Shown: piece by piece, positions 16,171 through 23,325 of the stretch
Layout of the letters: every line of letters starts with the position of its first letter
Position numbering within the stretch: the stretch's first letter is position 1
Notes under the pieces: model-generated
Told to the model about the DNA's origin: nothing
What the model saw: only the letters and a program-made list of their open reading frames with translations
The model's database searches: none
Origin: Alphaproteobacteria bacterium
GTDB lineage: Bacteria; Pseudomonadota; Alphaproteobacteria; UBA2966
Assembly: GCA_030740435.1 (NCBI GenBank)
Contig: JASLXG010000091.1
Span: 1 to 33,269, forward strand
Direction: 5' to 3'
Length of the DNA: 33,269 nt
Position numbers and translations under genes: made by a program

Positions 16171-17306
16171 AACTCCCGCAAACGCGCGAAGCGGTCGCGG
16201 TGGAAGGCGGCGTCGCCGAAGCTCTGCTGGGCCACCCGGGCGCGCTTGAGGAAGAAGCCGATCTCCTCCTCGTCGGTCATGCCGATGCCGCCGTGCAGTT
16301 GCACCGCCTCGCTGGACACCAGCTCGAAGGCGTCGCAAAGCTTGGCCTTGGCGCAACTGGCCAGCTCGGCCACGTCGCCCCGGCCGGCATCAAGGGCATC
16401 GAGGCCCTCCATGACGATGGATTTCGAGAGCTCGATCTCGTTGAACATCAGGGCCGCGCGGTGCTTCAGCGCCTGGAAGGAGCCGACGGGCACACCGAAC
16501 TGCTGGCGCACCTTGAGATATTCGATGCTGCGCTCGAAAGCCTCGGAAATGCTGCCCAGCATCTCGGCCGAAAGCGCGATGCGGGCCCGGTCCAGGAGAT
16601 CGTCGAGCAGCCCGGCAGCGCCGCCGATCTCGCCCAACACGGCCTCGGGCCCCACAGTGACGCCATCGAATGAGATACGGGCGGCGTTGCGGCTGTCGAC
16701 CATCATGGTCCGGGTGCGTTTGATGCCAGCGGCGTCGGCCGGCAGTAGAAACAGCGACACGCCCTCGTCGTCGGCCGGGCCGCCGGCCGTGCGGGCCGCC
16801 ACGATGAGTCGGTCGGCGACGTGGCCATCAAGCACGAAGCGCTTCTCGCCGCTGATCCGGAAGCCGCCGTCGACCGGCCCGGCCCGGGTGGCGACATGGC
16901 GGGGGTCGTGGTGCGCTCCCTCCTCGTGGGCCAAGGCCAGCAACAACTCGCCAGCGGCCACGGCCGGCAGCAATTCACTCTGTTGCGCGGCCGAGCCGCC
17001 CAGTTGCAGCGCCGCCGCCCCGATCACCGCCGTGGCCAGCAGCGGCGTGGCGGCCAGGGTGCGCCCTGATTCTTCCAGCACCAGGCCCATGGCCAGATAG
17101 CCGAGCCCGGAGCCGCCGTATTCCTCGGCCACCAGGATGCCGGCAAAGCCGAGCTCCGCCATGTCGCGCCACAGCGCCGGCGAATAGCCCAGCGCATCGC
17201 CCTCGTCGCGCAGCGCCCTGAGCGACGCCACGGGCGCCTCCGCGGCGAAAAAATTGTGCGCCGTGTCCTTGATCAGGACCTGTTCCTCGTTCAGTACCAA
17301 GGCCAT
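16167..17306 (-). CDS. Acyl-CoA dehydrogenase (second of a pair)
   Basis: A 379-residue FAD-dependent acyl-CoA dehydrogenase. It has the helical N-terminal domain, the EEYGGSGLGYLAMGLVLEE stretch, a mid beta-barrel (FRISGEKRFVLDGHVADRLIV), and the C-terminal helical domain with RQQFGVPVGSFQALKH and AVQLHGGIGMTDE. It introduces an alpha-beta double bond into an acyl-CoA and passes electrons to ETF. The start at 17306 is preferred to one ten codons upstream because it matches the family N-terminus and is preceded by GGTGGGG. It follows the first dehydrogenase by 13 bases. Paired genes like this often encode alpha2beta2 enzymes acting on steroid side chains or other bulky acyl-CoAs, which is an inference here. 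Confidence 0.9.
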   Translation of the reverse strand: MALVLNEEQVLIKDTAHNFFAAEAPVASLRALRDEGDALGYSPALWRDMAELGFAGILVAEEYGGSGLGYLAMGLVLEESGRTLAATPLLATAVIGAAALQLGGSAAQQSELLPAVAAGELLLALAHEEGAHHDPRHVATRAGPVDGGFRISGEKRFVLDGHVADRLIVAARTAGGPADDEGVSLFLLPADAAGIKRTRTMMVDSRNAARISFDGVTVGPEAVLGEIGGAAGLLDDLLDRARIALSAEMLGSISEAFERSIEYLKVRQQFGVPVGSFQALKHRAALMFNEIELSKSIVMEGLDALDAGRGDVAELASCAKAKLCDAFELVSSEAVQLHGGIGMTDEEEIGFFLKRARVAQQSFGDAAFHRDRFARLREF

Positions 17307-17319
17307 AGCGCTGCCCCAC

Positions 17320-18507
17320 CTAGTCCGGCAGGCCAAGGACGCGCTTGGCGATGATGTTGAGCTGAACCTCCGAGGTACCGCCCTCGATCGAATTGCCCTT
17401 GGAGCGCAGCCAACTGCGGGTGAGGTTGAGCTCGTCGTCCGCGAAGCCTTCGCCCTCCCAGCCCAGGCCCTGGAAGCCCGTGCACTTCATCATCAGCTCC
17501 ATGCGTCGTTTATTATGTTCCGTGCCGTAGTACTTGAGCATGGCCGAGGTGTGGCCCGGACCGCCGGCCTTGGCTTCTTCGCCGGCACGTCTGAGCGTCG
17601 CGGCGAAACAGCGCGAGTTGATCTCCTGGCGGGCGATCTCGTCGCGCAGCACGGCATCGGCGATGCCGCGGTTGTCGACGCCGACATATTCCTTGGCCAG
17701 GCCGTCCAAGGACAACTCCGACGAGCCGATGGCCCGGCCCATGCCCATGGACGAAATCATGGTGCGCTCGTGCTGCAACAGCCGCTTGGCGATCTCCCAA
17801 CCGCCGTTCAGGCGCCCCACCAGGTTCTCCTTGGGCACGGCCACGTCATCGAAGAAGGTTTCGCAAAACGGCGAGGAGCCCGAGATCAGCTTGATGGGAC
17901 GGGTGCTGACGCCTTCGCTGGCCATGTCGAAGAGCAGAAAACTTATACCTTCGTGCTTTTTAGAGCTGTCGGTGCGCACCAGGCAGAAGATCCAGTCGGC
18001 CTTGTCGGCATAGCTGGTCCAGATCTTCTGGCCGTTGACCAGATAGTGATCGCCGCGGTCCTCGGCCTTGGTCTGCAGACCCGCCAGGTCCGATCCGGCG
18101 CCGGGTTCGGAATAGCCCTGGCACCAACGGATCCGGCCGGCCACGATCTGCGGCAGGTGCTCCCGCTTCTGGACCTCGCTGGCGAGCTCGAGCAGCACCG
18201 GCCCGAGCATCCAGAGACCGAAGCTGAACAAGGGAGGGCGGCACTTGAGGCGGTCCATCTCAACCTGCAGAATCCGGGCCTGGTCCTTGTCGAGACCGCC
18301 GCCGCCGTATTCCCGAGGCCAGGTCGGCGCCGTCCAGCCCTTGGCGGCCATGCGTTCGAGCCAAGCCTGCGAATCGGGGTTGACGAAGACCGGCTTGCGC
18401 CCGCCCCACACGGTTTCCTCCTCCGGCATCGGCGTGCGGCAACTGTCGGGGCAATTGGCCTCGAGCCAACTGCGGCTCTCGTCGCGGAACTGATCGAGGG
18501 ATGACAC
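17320..18507 (-). CDS. Acyl-CoA dehydrogenase (first of a pair)
   Basis: A 395-residue acyl-CoA dehydrogenase, first gene of a three-gene minus-strand operon. It shows WPREYGGGGLDKDQ, the FAD/substrate loop WCQGYSEPGAGSDLAGLQT, the beta-domain VNGQKIWTSYADKADWIF, and a C-terminal EGGTSEVQLNIIAKRVLGLP, where flavin-contacting residues of the family lie. The GTG at 18507 is chosen because GGAG lies six bases upstream and the protein then begins at the family N-terminus (SSLDQFRDESRSWLE). The frame stays open to 18747 with no family character. With the next gene it probably forms a heteromeric dehydrogenase. The substrate is unknown. Confidence 0.9.
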   Translation of the reverse strand: MSSLDQFRDESRSWLEANCPDSCRTPMPEEETVWGGRKPVFVNPDSQAWLERMAAKGWTAPTWPREYGGGGLDKDQARILQVEMDRLKCRPPLFSFGLWMLGPVLLELASEVQKREHLPQIVAGRIRWCQGYSEPGAGSDLAGLQTKAEDRGDHYLVNGQKIWTSYADKADWIFCLVRTDSSKKHEGISFLLFDMASEGVSTRPIKLISGSSPFCETFFDDVAVPKENLVGRLNGGWEIAKRLLQHERTMISSMGMGRAIGSSELSLDGLAKEYVGVDNRGIADAVLRDEIARQEINSRCFAATLRRAGEEAKAGGPGHTSAMLKYYGTEHNKRRMELMMKCTGFQGLGWEGEGFADDELNLTRSWLRSKGNSIEGGTSEVQLNIIAKRVLGLPD

Positions 18508-18594
18508 AGTTATCTCCTGCCCGGGAAAGGGAAACGGCTGGCCACAGGGCCTATTGTAGACGGGATTCGGAGCGAATGCTTTACTGCCGGCTAG

Positions 18595-18741
18595 GCCCCG
18601 TTCCTGGCCCAGACCGCCTGGCTGGTCCGGACCTGCCACGCCAACCCGCCGGCGCCGGGCATCGAGGCCGTACGCCTGCCCGGCCAGCGCGCGCTGGAGT
18701 ACAGGCGTAGCGCCCTGCCCCGCCCCCTGACGCCAAAATAG
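18595..18741 (+). pseudogene. Remnant of malate/L-lactate dehydrogenase (Ldh2-type) C-terminus
   Basis: The plus-strand frame ending at TAG 18739-18741 encodes about 48 residues including HANPPAPGIEAVRLPGQRAL. That closely recalls the C-terminus of the YlbC/Ldh2 NAD(P)-dependent malate/lactate/ureidoglycolate dehydrogenase family (PPAPG-X-(D/E)-X-(I/V)-X-LPGE). A stop at 18592-18594 closes the frame upstream, and no rest of the gene is nearby, so this looks like a deletion remnant. It is not a working gene. The resemblance is from memory of the family and rests on a short segment. Confidence 0.4.
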
Positions 18742-18746
18742 GAACA

Positions 18747-18885
18747 AAAGCGTCCGCGTCCCCTTAATTAAGAATCGTTAATGCGGCGGCGTTGACTTCG
18801 TTAAGAAAGCGTCCGCGTCCGTTAAGAAAGCGTCTGCGTCCCCTTAATTAAGGAATGTTAATGCCGTTTTGTTGAATTGGTAAAG
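18747..18885. repeat. Diverged 59-base direct repeats with TTAATTAA cores
   Basis: Copies at 18747-18805 and 18827-18885 align over their whole 59 bases, both starting AAAGCGTC(C/T)GCGTCC and carrying CCCCTTAATTAAG followed by GTTAATGC-type sequence. Between them is a truncated third copy (18806-18820, AAAGCGTCCGCGTCC). The TTAATTAA core is palindromic. The layout resembles REP-like or small non-autonomous elements that multiply in proteobacterial genomes. No transposase is in the window. Confidence 0.7.
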
Positions 18886-18899
18886 CCCTAGCCCTTGCC

Positions 18900-19757
18900 C
18901 TATCCGCTGGCGCGGTCGGTGTCGACGACCGGCAGTTCGGGGCCTTGGAAGCGGCGGTCGTGGCCCAGCGCCGGGATCATGGCCCGGGCCTCGTCAGAGG
19001 CCGCCAGGTCGATCTCGGCGCTGATCACGCCGACCTCCGTGCCGGCCTCCGCCACCACCTTGCCCCAGGGATCGACGATCAACGAATGGCCGTAGGTCTG
19101 GCGTTTGCGGGGATGCCGGCCGCACTGGGCCGGCGCCACCACGAAGCAGCCCGTCTCGATGGCCCGGGCGCGCAACAGCGTGTGCCAGTGGGCCTCGCCC
19201 GAGACCCGGGTGAAGGCCGCCGGCACCGTCAGCAGCCGCGCCCCGGCCTGGGCCAAGGCGCGGTAGAGGTAGGGAAAACGCACGTCGTAGCAGACCGTCA
19301 GGCCGACCAGGCCCCAGGGCGTAGCCGCCAGCACGGCCCGGTCACCGGGCTCGAAGGTCTTCGATTCGCGGTGCACTTCGCCCTCGGGCAGGTCGACGTC
19401 GAACATGTGGATCTTGTCGTAGCGGGCGGCGATTTCCCCCTCGGCGTCGAAAAGAAACGAACGCGGCGCCACGCGCCCGTCGGCCGAGCCCACGCCCAGC
19501 GTGCCGGCCAGCAGCCAGACCCCGGTCTGGCGCGCCAGTTCGGCGCAAGCGGCGACGGCCGGGTGCTCGGCCTGGGGCACGGCGCTGGCCCTCAGGTCGG
19601 CCGCACTTTCAGCCATCAGGGCGCTGTTCTCGGGCAGCGTCACGAGGTCGGCGCCGCCTGCTTGAGCCTGGCGCACGAGATCGCCGACGCTGGCCAGGTT
19701 GGCGGCCATGTCGGGACCGCTGTTGAGCTGCACGCAAGCCACCGTCAGTTTGCTCAT
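18900..19757 (-). CDS. Carbon-nitrogen hydrolase, Nit1/Nit2-like nitrilase family
   Basis: A 285-residue cytoplasmic amidase of the nitrilase superfamily. The catalytic triad is visible: Glu43 in TLPENSALM, Lys115 in RYDKIHMFDVDLP, and Cys156 in GLTVCYDVRFPYLYRAL. The motif spacing and length fit Nit1/Nit2-type enzymes, which remove deaminated glutathione or omega-amides. Which of these applies is not settled by sequence. Its ATG overlaps the grxC stop as ATGA (19754-19757), so production is coupled to glutaredoxin. That pairing is consistent with a glutathione-repair role. Confidence 0.88.
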   Translation of the reverse strand: MSKLTVACVQLNSGPDMAANLASVGDLVRQAQAGGADLVTLPENSALMAESAADLRASAVPQAEHPAVAACAELARQTGVWLLAGTLGVGSADGRVAPRSFLFDAEGEIAARYDKIHMFDVDLPEGEVHRESKTFEPGDRAVLAATPWGLVGLTVCYDVRFPYLYRALAQAGARLLTVPAAFTRVSGEAHWHTLLRARAIETGCFVVAPAQCGRHPRKRQTYGHSLIVDPWGKVVAEAGTEVGVISAEIDLAASDEARAMIPALGHDRRFQGPELPVVDTDRASG

Positions 19758-20014
19758 GCGCCGGCTCCCAGCAGGCCATCCAACTCGCCGTCGAAGTCGA
19801 GCTCATATAGCTCGTCGCAGCCGCCGACGTGGCGTTCGCCGATGAAGATCTGGGGCACCGTGTGGCTGCCGGCCCGTTCCATCATGCGCCGCCGGGCCTC
19901 GGCATCGGCGCTGACGTCGATCTCGTCATAACCGACGCTTTTCTTTTCCAACAACCCCTTGGCCCGCCAGCAAAACGGGCAGTAGGGCGTCGTGTAGATC
20001 ACCACGTCGTTCAT
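19754..20014 (-). CDS. grxC: Glutaredoxin 3
   Basis: An 86-residue glutaredoxin reducing disulfides and mixed glutathione disulfides with electrons from glutathione. The dithiol active site CPFC is at residues 12-15, followed by the TVPQIFIG cis-proline motif (52-59) and GGCDEL (64-69) for glutathione binding. The start at 20014 has a strong GGAGGT seven bases upstream. A longer open frame to 20578 overlaps comF and has no family character. It is coupled to the downstream nitrilase-like gene, and comF ends 20 bases upstream, so comF-grxC-nitrilase probably form one operon, an order common in alphaproteobacteria. Confidence 0.93.
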   Translation of the reverse strand: MNDVVIYTTPYCPFCWRAKGLLEKKSVGYDEIDVSADAEARRRMMERAGSHTVPQIFIGERHVGGCDELYELDFDGELDGLLGAGA

Positions 20015-20034
20015 CCGCCACCTCCGGCCGCCAA

Positions 20035-20805
20035 CTATATAGGGTCGCTGTTGGGCCGAACAACCCGGGCCACGGTGAGCACCCGCACCTCGCCGGCACC
20101 GCCCCGCAGCAGCACCCGGGCGCAAGTGCGCACGGTGGCACCGGTGGTCATGACGTCGTCGACCAGAACCACGGTGCGGCCCAAGGCCTGCGCCCGGCGC
20201 CCGGCCGGCAGCACGATGGCGCCTTCGAGGTTGCGAAAACGCGCGCTGCGGCTGAGGCCGCCCTGGGGCGGCGTCGGCCGCTTGCGCTGCAAGAGATCGG
20301 GCACGAATTCCAGACCGCTGGTCCGGCCCAGCGCCTGGGCCACCAGGGCGGCTTGGTTGTAGCGCCGGGCAAACAGCCGGCGGCGGTGCAGCGGCACCGG
20401 CACCACCACGTCGGCACCAGGCAAGAGCTCCGCCCCGGCCCGGGCCAGCCAGCGCCCCAGGCTGGGCGCCAGGTCGGTTCGGTCGCCGTGCTTCAGCGCC
20501 AGGATCAGGCCGCGGCTGGCCTCGTCGTAGCGCAACGCCGCCCGGGCGGCAGCGAATTCCGGCGGCTCGCGGGCGCAACCACCACAGAGCGCCCCGGGCC
20601 CCTGGTCATAGGCGAAGGGAAAGCCACAAACGGCGCACATCGGGCCGTCGAGGAACGTGAGCTGGCGCCAGCAGCCGGCGCACAACTGGCCCTGCGCGTC
20701 GACCGCGCCGCGGCAGGCCAGGCAGCGCGGCGGCAAGACGATATCGAGCGCCGGCAGCAAGATCCGCGAGGCCCGCGAGAGCAGTGTGGCAGCCATAAGT
20801 TGCAT
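20035..20805 (-). CDS. comF: ComF-family phosphoribosyltransferase-like protein
   Basis: A 256-residue protein with an N-terminal zinc-ribbon-like region, Cys pairs in PPRCLACRG, LCAGCWRQL, CAVCGFPF and CGGCAREPP, and a C-terminal PRTase fold with the PRPP motif VVLVDDVMTTGATV. ComF proteins are needed for late steps of DNA uptake in naturally competent bacteria and often appear outside competence loci, as here. The first ATG at 20805 is used, and another three codons in is equally possible since neither has a Shine-Dalgarno sequence. It diverges from the methyltransferase gene, with two hairpin repeats in between. Confidence 0.87.
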   Translation of the reverse strand: MQLMAATLLSRASRILLPALDIVLPPRCLACRGAVDAQGQLCAGCWRQLTFLDGPMCAVCGFPFAYDQGPGALCGGCAREPPEFAAARAALRYDEASRGLILALKHGDRTDLAPSLGRWLARAGAELLPGADVVVPVPLHRRRLFARRYNQAALVAQALGRTSGLEFVPDLLQRKRPTPPQGGLSRSARFRNLEGAIVLPAGRRAQALGRTVVLVDDVMTTGATVRTCARVLLRGGAGEVRVLTVARVVRPNSDPI

Positions 20806-20831
20806 CTAAGCGGGCTGGGCCGCGCCGAGTC

Positions 20832-20895
20832 AATGCAGAGAAATCCTGCCGCCAAGCGGCAGGAATGCAGAGAAATCTTGCCGCCGAGCGGCAGG
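20832..20895 (+). repeat. Two tandem 32-base hairpin repeats in a leader region
   Basis: Two copies of a 32-base unit (20832-20863, 20864-20895) differ at two positions. Each carries an 8-bp inverted repeat with a 3-base loop. In the first the arms are CCTGCCGC and GCGGCAGG, a perfect match, and in the second there is one G-T pair. The right arm of the second hairpin contains the AGG of the likely ribosome-binding site of the methyltransferase (start 20904). Confidence 0.85.
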
Positions 20896-20903
20896 AATGC
20901 CAT

Positions 20904-21818
20904 ATGGCCGGCATGTCCGACGACCACCTCATCTTCGATCGTGGCGCCCTGCGGCGCCATCGCGAGCGCGCCGCGGCCGGCTTCGCGGACTTCGATTTCC
21001 TGGCCCGCGAAGTGGCGATTCGCCTCGGCGAACGCTTGGCCGACGTCACCCGACGCTTTCCCCGCGCCCTCGATCTGGGTTGCCTGAACGGCACGCTGAG
21101 CCGCGCCATCGCCGGCCTGGGCGGCATCGAAAGCATCGTGCGCTGCGATCTCTCGGCGGCCCACATCGCCGCCGCCCGGCGCCTGGGCGGTGGCAACGGC
21201 CTAGACCTGGTGGCCGACGAGGAATTTTCGCCCTTTGCCGAGGCCTCGTTCGACCTGGTAGTCAGCGGCCTGGCGCTGCACTGGGTCAACGACCTGCCAG
21301 GCACGCTGGCCCAGATCCGGCGCTGCCTCAAGCCTGACGGCCTCTTTCTGGCAACCTTTCTGGGCGGCGACACGCTGAGCCAGTTGCGCGCCGCCCTGGT
21401 CGAGGCCGAGAGCGAGCAGAGCGCCGGGGCCAGTCCGCGCGTCTCCCCCTTTGCCGACGTGCGCCAGGCCGGCGACCTTCTCATCCGGGCCGGATTCGCC
21501 CTGCCGGTGGCCGACGTCGACAGCCTCAGCGTCAGCTACGGCGACGCCCTCGGCCTGATGCGAGATTTGCGCGGCATGGGCGAGAGCAACGCCCTGGACG
21601 GACGGCGGCGGAACTTCACGCCGCGAAAGCTGCTGTGGCGCGCCGCCGAGCTCTACCGCCAGCGCTACGCCGACAGAGAGGGCCGCCTGCCGGCGCGCTT
21701 CGATATCATCACCATCACGGCTTGGGCCCCGCACCCCTCGCAGCCCCGGCCGGCGCGGCCCGGCAGCGCCACGGCCAGCCTGGCCGATGCCTTGGGCGAA
21801 GTCGGGGGCGGGATCTGA
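20904..21818 (+). CDS. SAM-dependent methyltransferase, BioC/NDUFAF5-like
   Basis: A 304-residue class I methyltransferase. SAM motif I is ALDLGCLNGTLS (about residues 47-58), then RCDLSAAHIAAARRLG, and FDLVVSGLALHWVNDLPG as motif IV/V, a combination typical of alphaproteobacterial BioC-like proteins related to mitochondrial NDUFAF5, which hydroxylates a complex I subunit. The opening FDRGALRRHRERAA also fits that group. Whether it methylates malonyl-ACP or acts like NDUFAF5 is not settled. The start at 20904 follows AGGAA by six bases. An in-frame ATG at 20865 lies inside the repeat and is less likely. Confidence 0.82.
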   Translation: MAGMSDDHLIFDRGALRRHRERAAAGFADFDFLAREVAIRLGERLADVTRRFPRALDLGCLNGTLSRAIAGLGGIESIVRCDLSAAHIAAARRLGGGNGLDLVADEEFSPFAEASFDLVVSGLALHWVNDLPGTLAQIRRCLKPDGLFLATFLGGDTLSQLRAALVEAESEQSAGASPRVSPFADVRQAGDLLIRAGFALPVADVDSLSVSYGDALGLMRDLRGMGESNALDGRRRNFTPRKLLWRAAELYRQRYADREGRLPARFDIITITAWAPHPSQPRPARPGSATASLADALGEVGGGI

Positions 21819-21854
21819 GACGGCGTTTTGCCGCCTCCGAGAACCGTCGCAGGT

Positions 21855-22424
21855 TCACGTTTTCGGGCCTGCCGCCGCCTCGGGATGCGCCAAGCGCCAC
21901 TCCTGCCAGTCGAGATCGGAACTGCTTTCCAGGGAAAGCTCCCCGTGCCCAGCCAAATGATCGAGGAAAAGCACCAGGTTGTCCTCCGCGTAACGGGCGC
22001 TCGGTACGATCATGCCGTCGAACTCGAGAAAATGAGCGGCGGCACCGACTTGCCGGCAGCGCAGATAATCGAGGGAGCGGTAGGTTCGGGTGTCGACGCC
22101 GAGCGCTTCCAGTTGGCCAACGTCCGCCAGGCGCAGCGTCCGGCCGGTCTTCACACCGAGGGTGTTCAGACATACCGGCCGTGAGGGAAAAACCGATTGC
22201 CGGGAGAAATGGAAATGGATTTCCGCGACGGCAGCGACCGGACCGAGACTGGTATAAAGGACTTCGAACAGCTGCGGCGGTGCCCAGCGCCCACCGGCCA
22301 GGCTGCCGGCCAGAGGATCGCGTTCACGCCATGTGACACGATAAGCATTGCCGGCAAAGGCAATGGGCTCCTGGACGCTCAGGGCGTCGATCAGATCCCG
22401 CTCATGGACGTGGCTACTGGCCAT
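21855..22424 (-). CDS. RES-domain toxin of a toxin-antitoxin pair
   Basis: A 189-residue RES-family protein. The family pattern is clear: YRVTWRERDPLAGSLAGGRW (R29 to W47), with Arg46 of GGRW, Tyr57 in EVLYTSLG and Glu68 in AVAEIHFHF as likely active-site residues. RES toxins such as MbcT break down NAD+, and ParT ADP-ribosylates PRPP synthetase. It is encoded 26 bases after its antitoxin on the same strand, the usual order for Xre-RES modules. A serine in the C-terminal half is also expected in the active site, and SLESSSDLDW offers several. All expected residues seem intact, so it is probably functional. Confidence 0.88.
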   Translation of the reverse strand: MASSHVHERDLIDALSVQEPIAFAGNAYRVTWRERDPLAGSLAGGRWAPPQLFEVLYTSLGPVAAVAEIHFHFSRQSVFPSRPVCLNTLGVKTGRTLRLADVGQLEALGVDTRTYRSLDYLRCRQVGAAAHFLEFDGMIVPSARYAEDNLVLFLDHLAGHGELSLESSSDLDWQEWRLAHPEAAAGPKT

Positions 22425-22450
22425 GCGGTAATCGCCGCCCGAAACCGGCC

Positions 22451-22789
22451 TCAGATGTAGACGTTGTCCGCGAGCTGCTCGATGACTTCCAGGACTTCCT
22501 CGATCTTGCCTTCCTGGATCAATTCGGCCGGCTTGCGGCCGTCGAGCAGCTTGTGGCGCGAATAGAGCCAGAGACGGGCTTCGTCCGGGGTATAGAACTC
22601 AGCCAGTTGGTCGACGACGTATTCGAGCTCCACGAGCAGGAGCTGCGACGACCGGTGTGGCGAAGCCTTGCCGGTGTTCCAGCGCGACACCGTTGCCGGC
22701 GACGTACCCAGAACATTGGCCACGTCCACGGCATTCATGCCGCCGCGATCGCGCAGGGCCTCAATTTTTCGAGCAATTATGTTACTCAT
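22451..22789 (-). CDS. Xre/MbcA/ParS-type antitoxin (DUF2384)
   Basis: A 112-residue antitoxin. An N-terminal helix-turn-helix (about residues 17-40, VDVANVLGTSPATVSRWNTG) would bind the operator, and the C-terminal part (ARLWLYSRHKLLDGRKPAELIQEG) is the DUF2384 toxin-binding region that blocks the RES active site. It precedes the RES toxin gene. A palindrome and a near-consensus promoter lie just upstream, so negative autoregulation is likely. Confidence 0.9.
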   Translation of the reverse strand: MSNIIARKIEALRDRGGMNAVDVANVLGTSPATVSRWNTGKASPHRSSQLLLVELEYVVDQLAEFYTPDEARLWLYSRHKLLDGRKPAELIQEGKIEEVLEVIEQLADNVYI

Positions 22790-22833
22790 TGCGCTTCAAA
22801 TACCTTTTTGATGCACAAACGTCTTACATTTTG

Positions 22834-22859
22834 ATTTCATATTTGACTATATATGAAAT
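22834..22859. promoter_or_regulatory. Palindromic operator of the toxin-antitoxin module
   Basis: A perfect inverted repeat with 9-base arms (ATTTCATAT at 22834-22842 and ATATGAAAT at 22851-22859) around an 8-base spacer. It overlaps the predicted -10 element of the promoter and lies 45 bases before the antitoxin start, the expected place for antitoxin binding. Confidence 0.7.
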
Positions 22860-22876
22860 TCTCCGCCAGATATCAA
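22848..22876 (-). promoter_or_regulatory. Sigma70-type promoter of the toxin-antitoxin module
   Basis: On the minus strand TTGATA (22876-22871) and TATATA (22853-22848) are separated by exactly 17 bases. The -10 falls within the palindrome, which would explain repression by the antitoxin. Confidence 0.6.
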
Positions 22877-22917
22877 GCCCGATTCCACCGGCCAACTTAA
22901 TTATAACATGTTGAATT

Positions 22918-23325
22918 CTAAAGAAAATCCCGCAACATGGCGACCAGCGGCTTGTCGGCGGGCGGCATGTCGTAATCGGCCATCTCGCGCGGCCGCAGCC
23001 ATTTCAACTCCTGGCCCTCGCGGGCCCGCGGCCTGCCCTGCCAGACGCGGCAGACGTATAGCGCCATCAGCAGGTGAAAATCGGCATAGTCGTGCGAGGC
23101 GAAGGTGAAGGGGGCGAGGCAGGATTCGGTGACGTCGATGGCCAGCTCTTCGGCCAGTTCGCGGATCAGCGCCGCTTCCGGGGTCTCATCCGCCGCCAGC
23201 TTGCCGCCGGGAAATTCCCAGAGCCCGGCCAGGGCCTTGCCGGCCGGGCGGCGCGCCAGCAGCACCCGATCGTCGGCATCGACCAGGGCGGCGGCGACCA
23301 CCAGCTGGATGGGCTTGGCTTTCAC
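22918..23325 (-). CDS. mutT: MutT-type NUDIX pyrophosphatase
   Basis: A 135-residue NUDIX enzyme. The box GGKLAADETPEAALIRELAEEL matches GX5EX7REUXEEXGU (residues about 41-62). It probably hydrolyses 8-oxo-dGTP and protects DNA from oxidised precursors, as MutT does. The short length and the opening VVAAALVDADDRVLLARRP fit this. It starts at GTG, overlapping the argJ stop as GTGA (23322-23325), so it is translated with argJ. Confidence 0.85.
   Translation of the reverse strand: MKAKPIQLVVAAALVDADDRVLLARRPAGKALAGLWEFPGGKLAADETPEAALIRELAEELAIDVTESCLAPFTFASHDYADFHLLMALYVCRVWQGRPRAREGQELKWLRPREMADYDMPPADKPLVAMLRDFL

Larger units (their letters stand above)
18508..18899. other. Gene-free stretch holding a gene remnant and AT-rich repeats
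   Basis: This 392-base stretch lies between the divergently placed acyl-CoA dehydrogenase start and the end of the nitrilase gene. It holds a likely C-terminal remnant of an Ldh-family oxidoreductase (18595-18741), then three related AT/GC-mixed repeats (18747-18885). The promoter of the dehydrogenase operon must also be here, but I see no clear -35/-10 pair on the minus strand close to 18507. Confidence 0.6.

Noticed and set aside
18747-18885. Repeats read as a possible CRISPR array
   Set aside because: Only two full copies, the divergence runs along the whole unit, there are no regular spacers and no cas genes.
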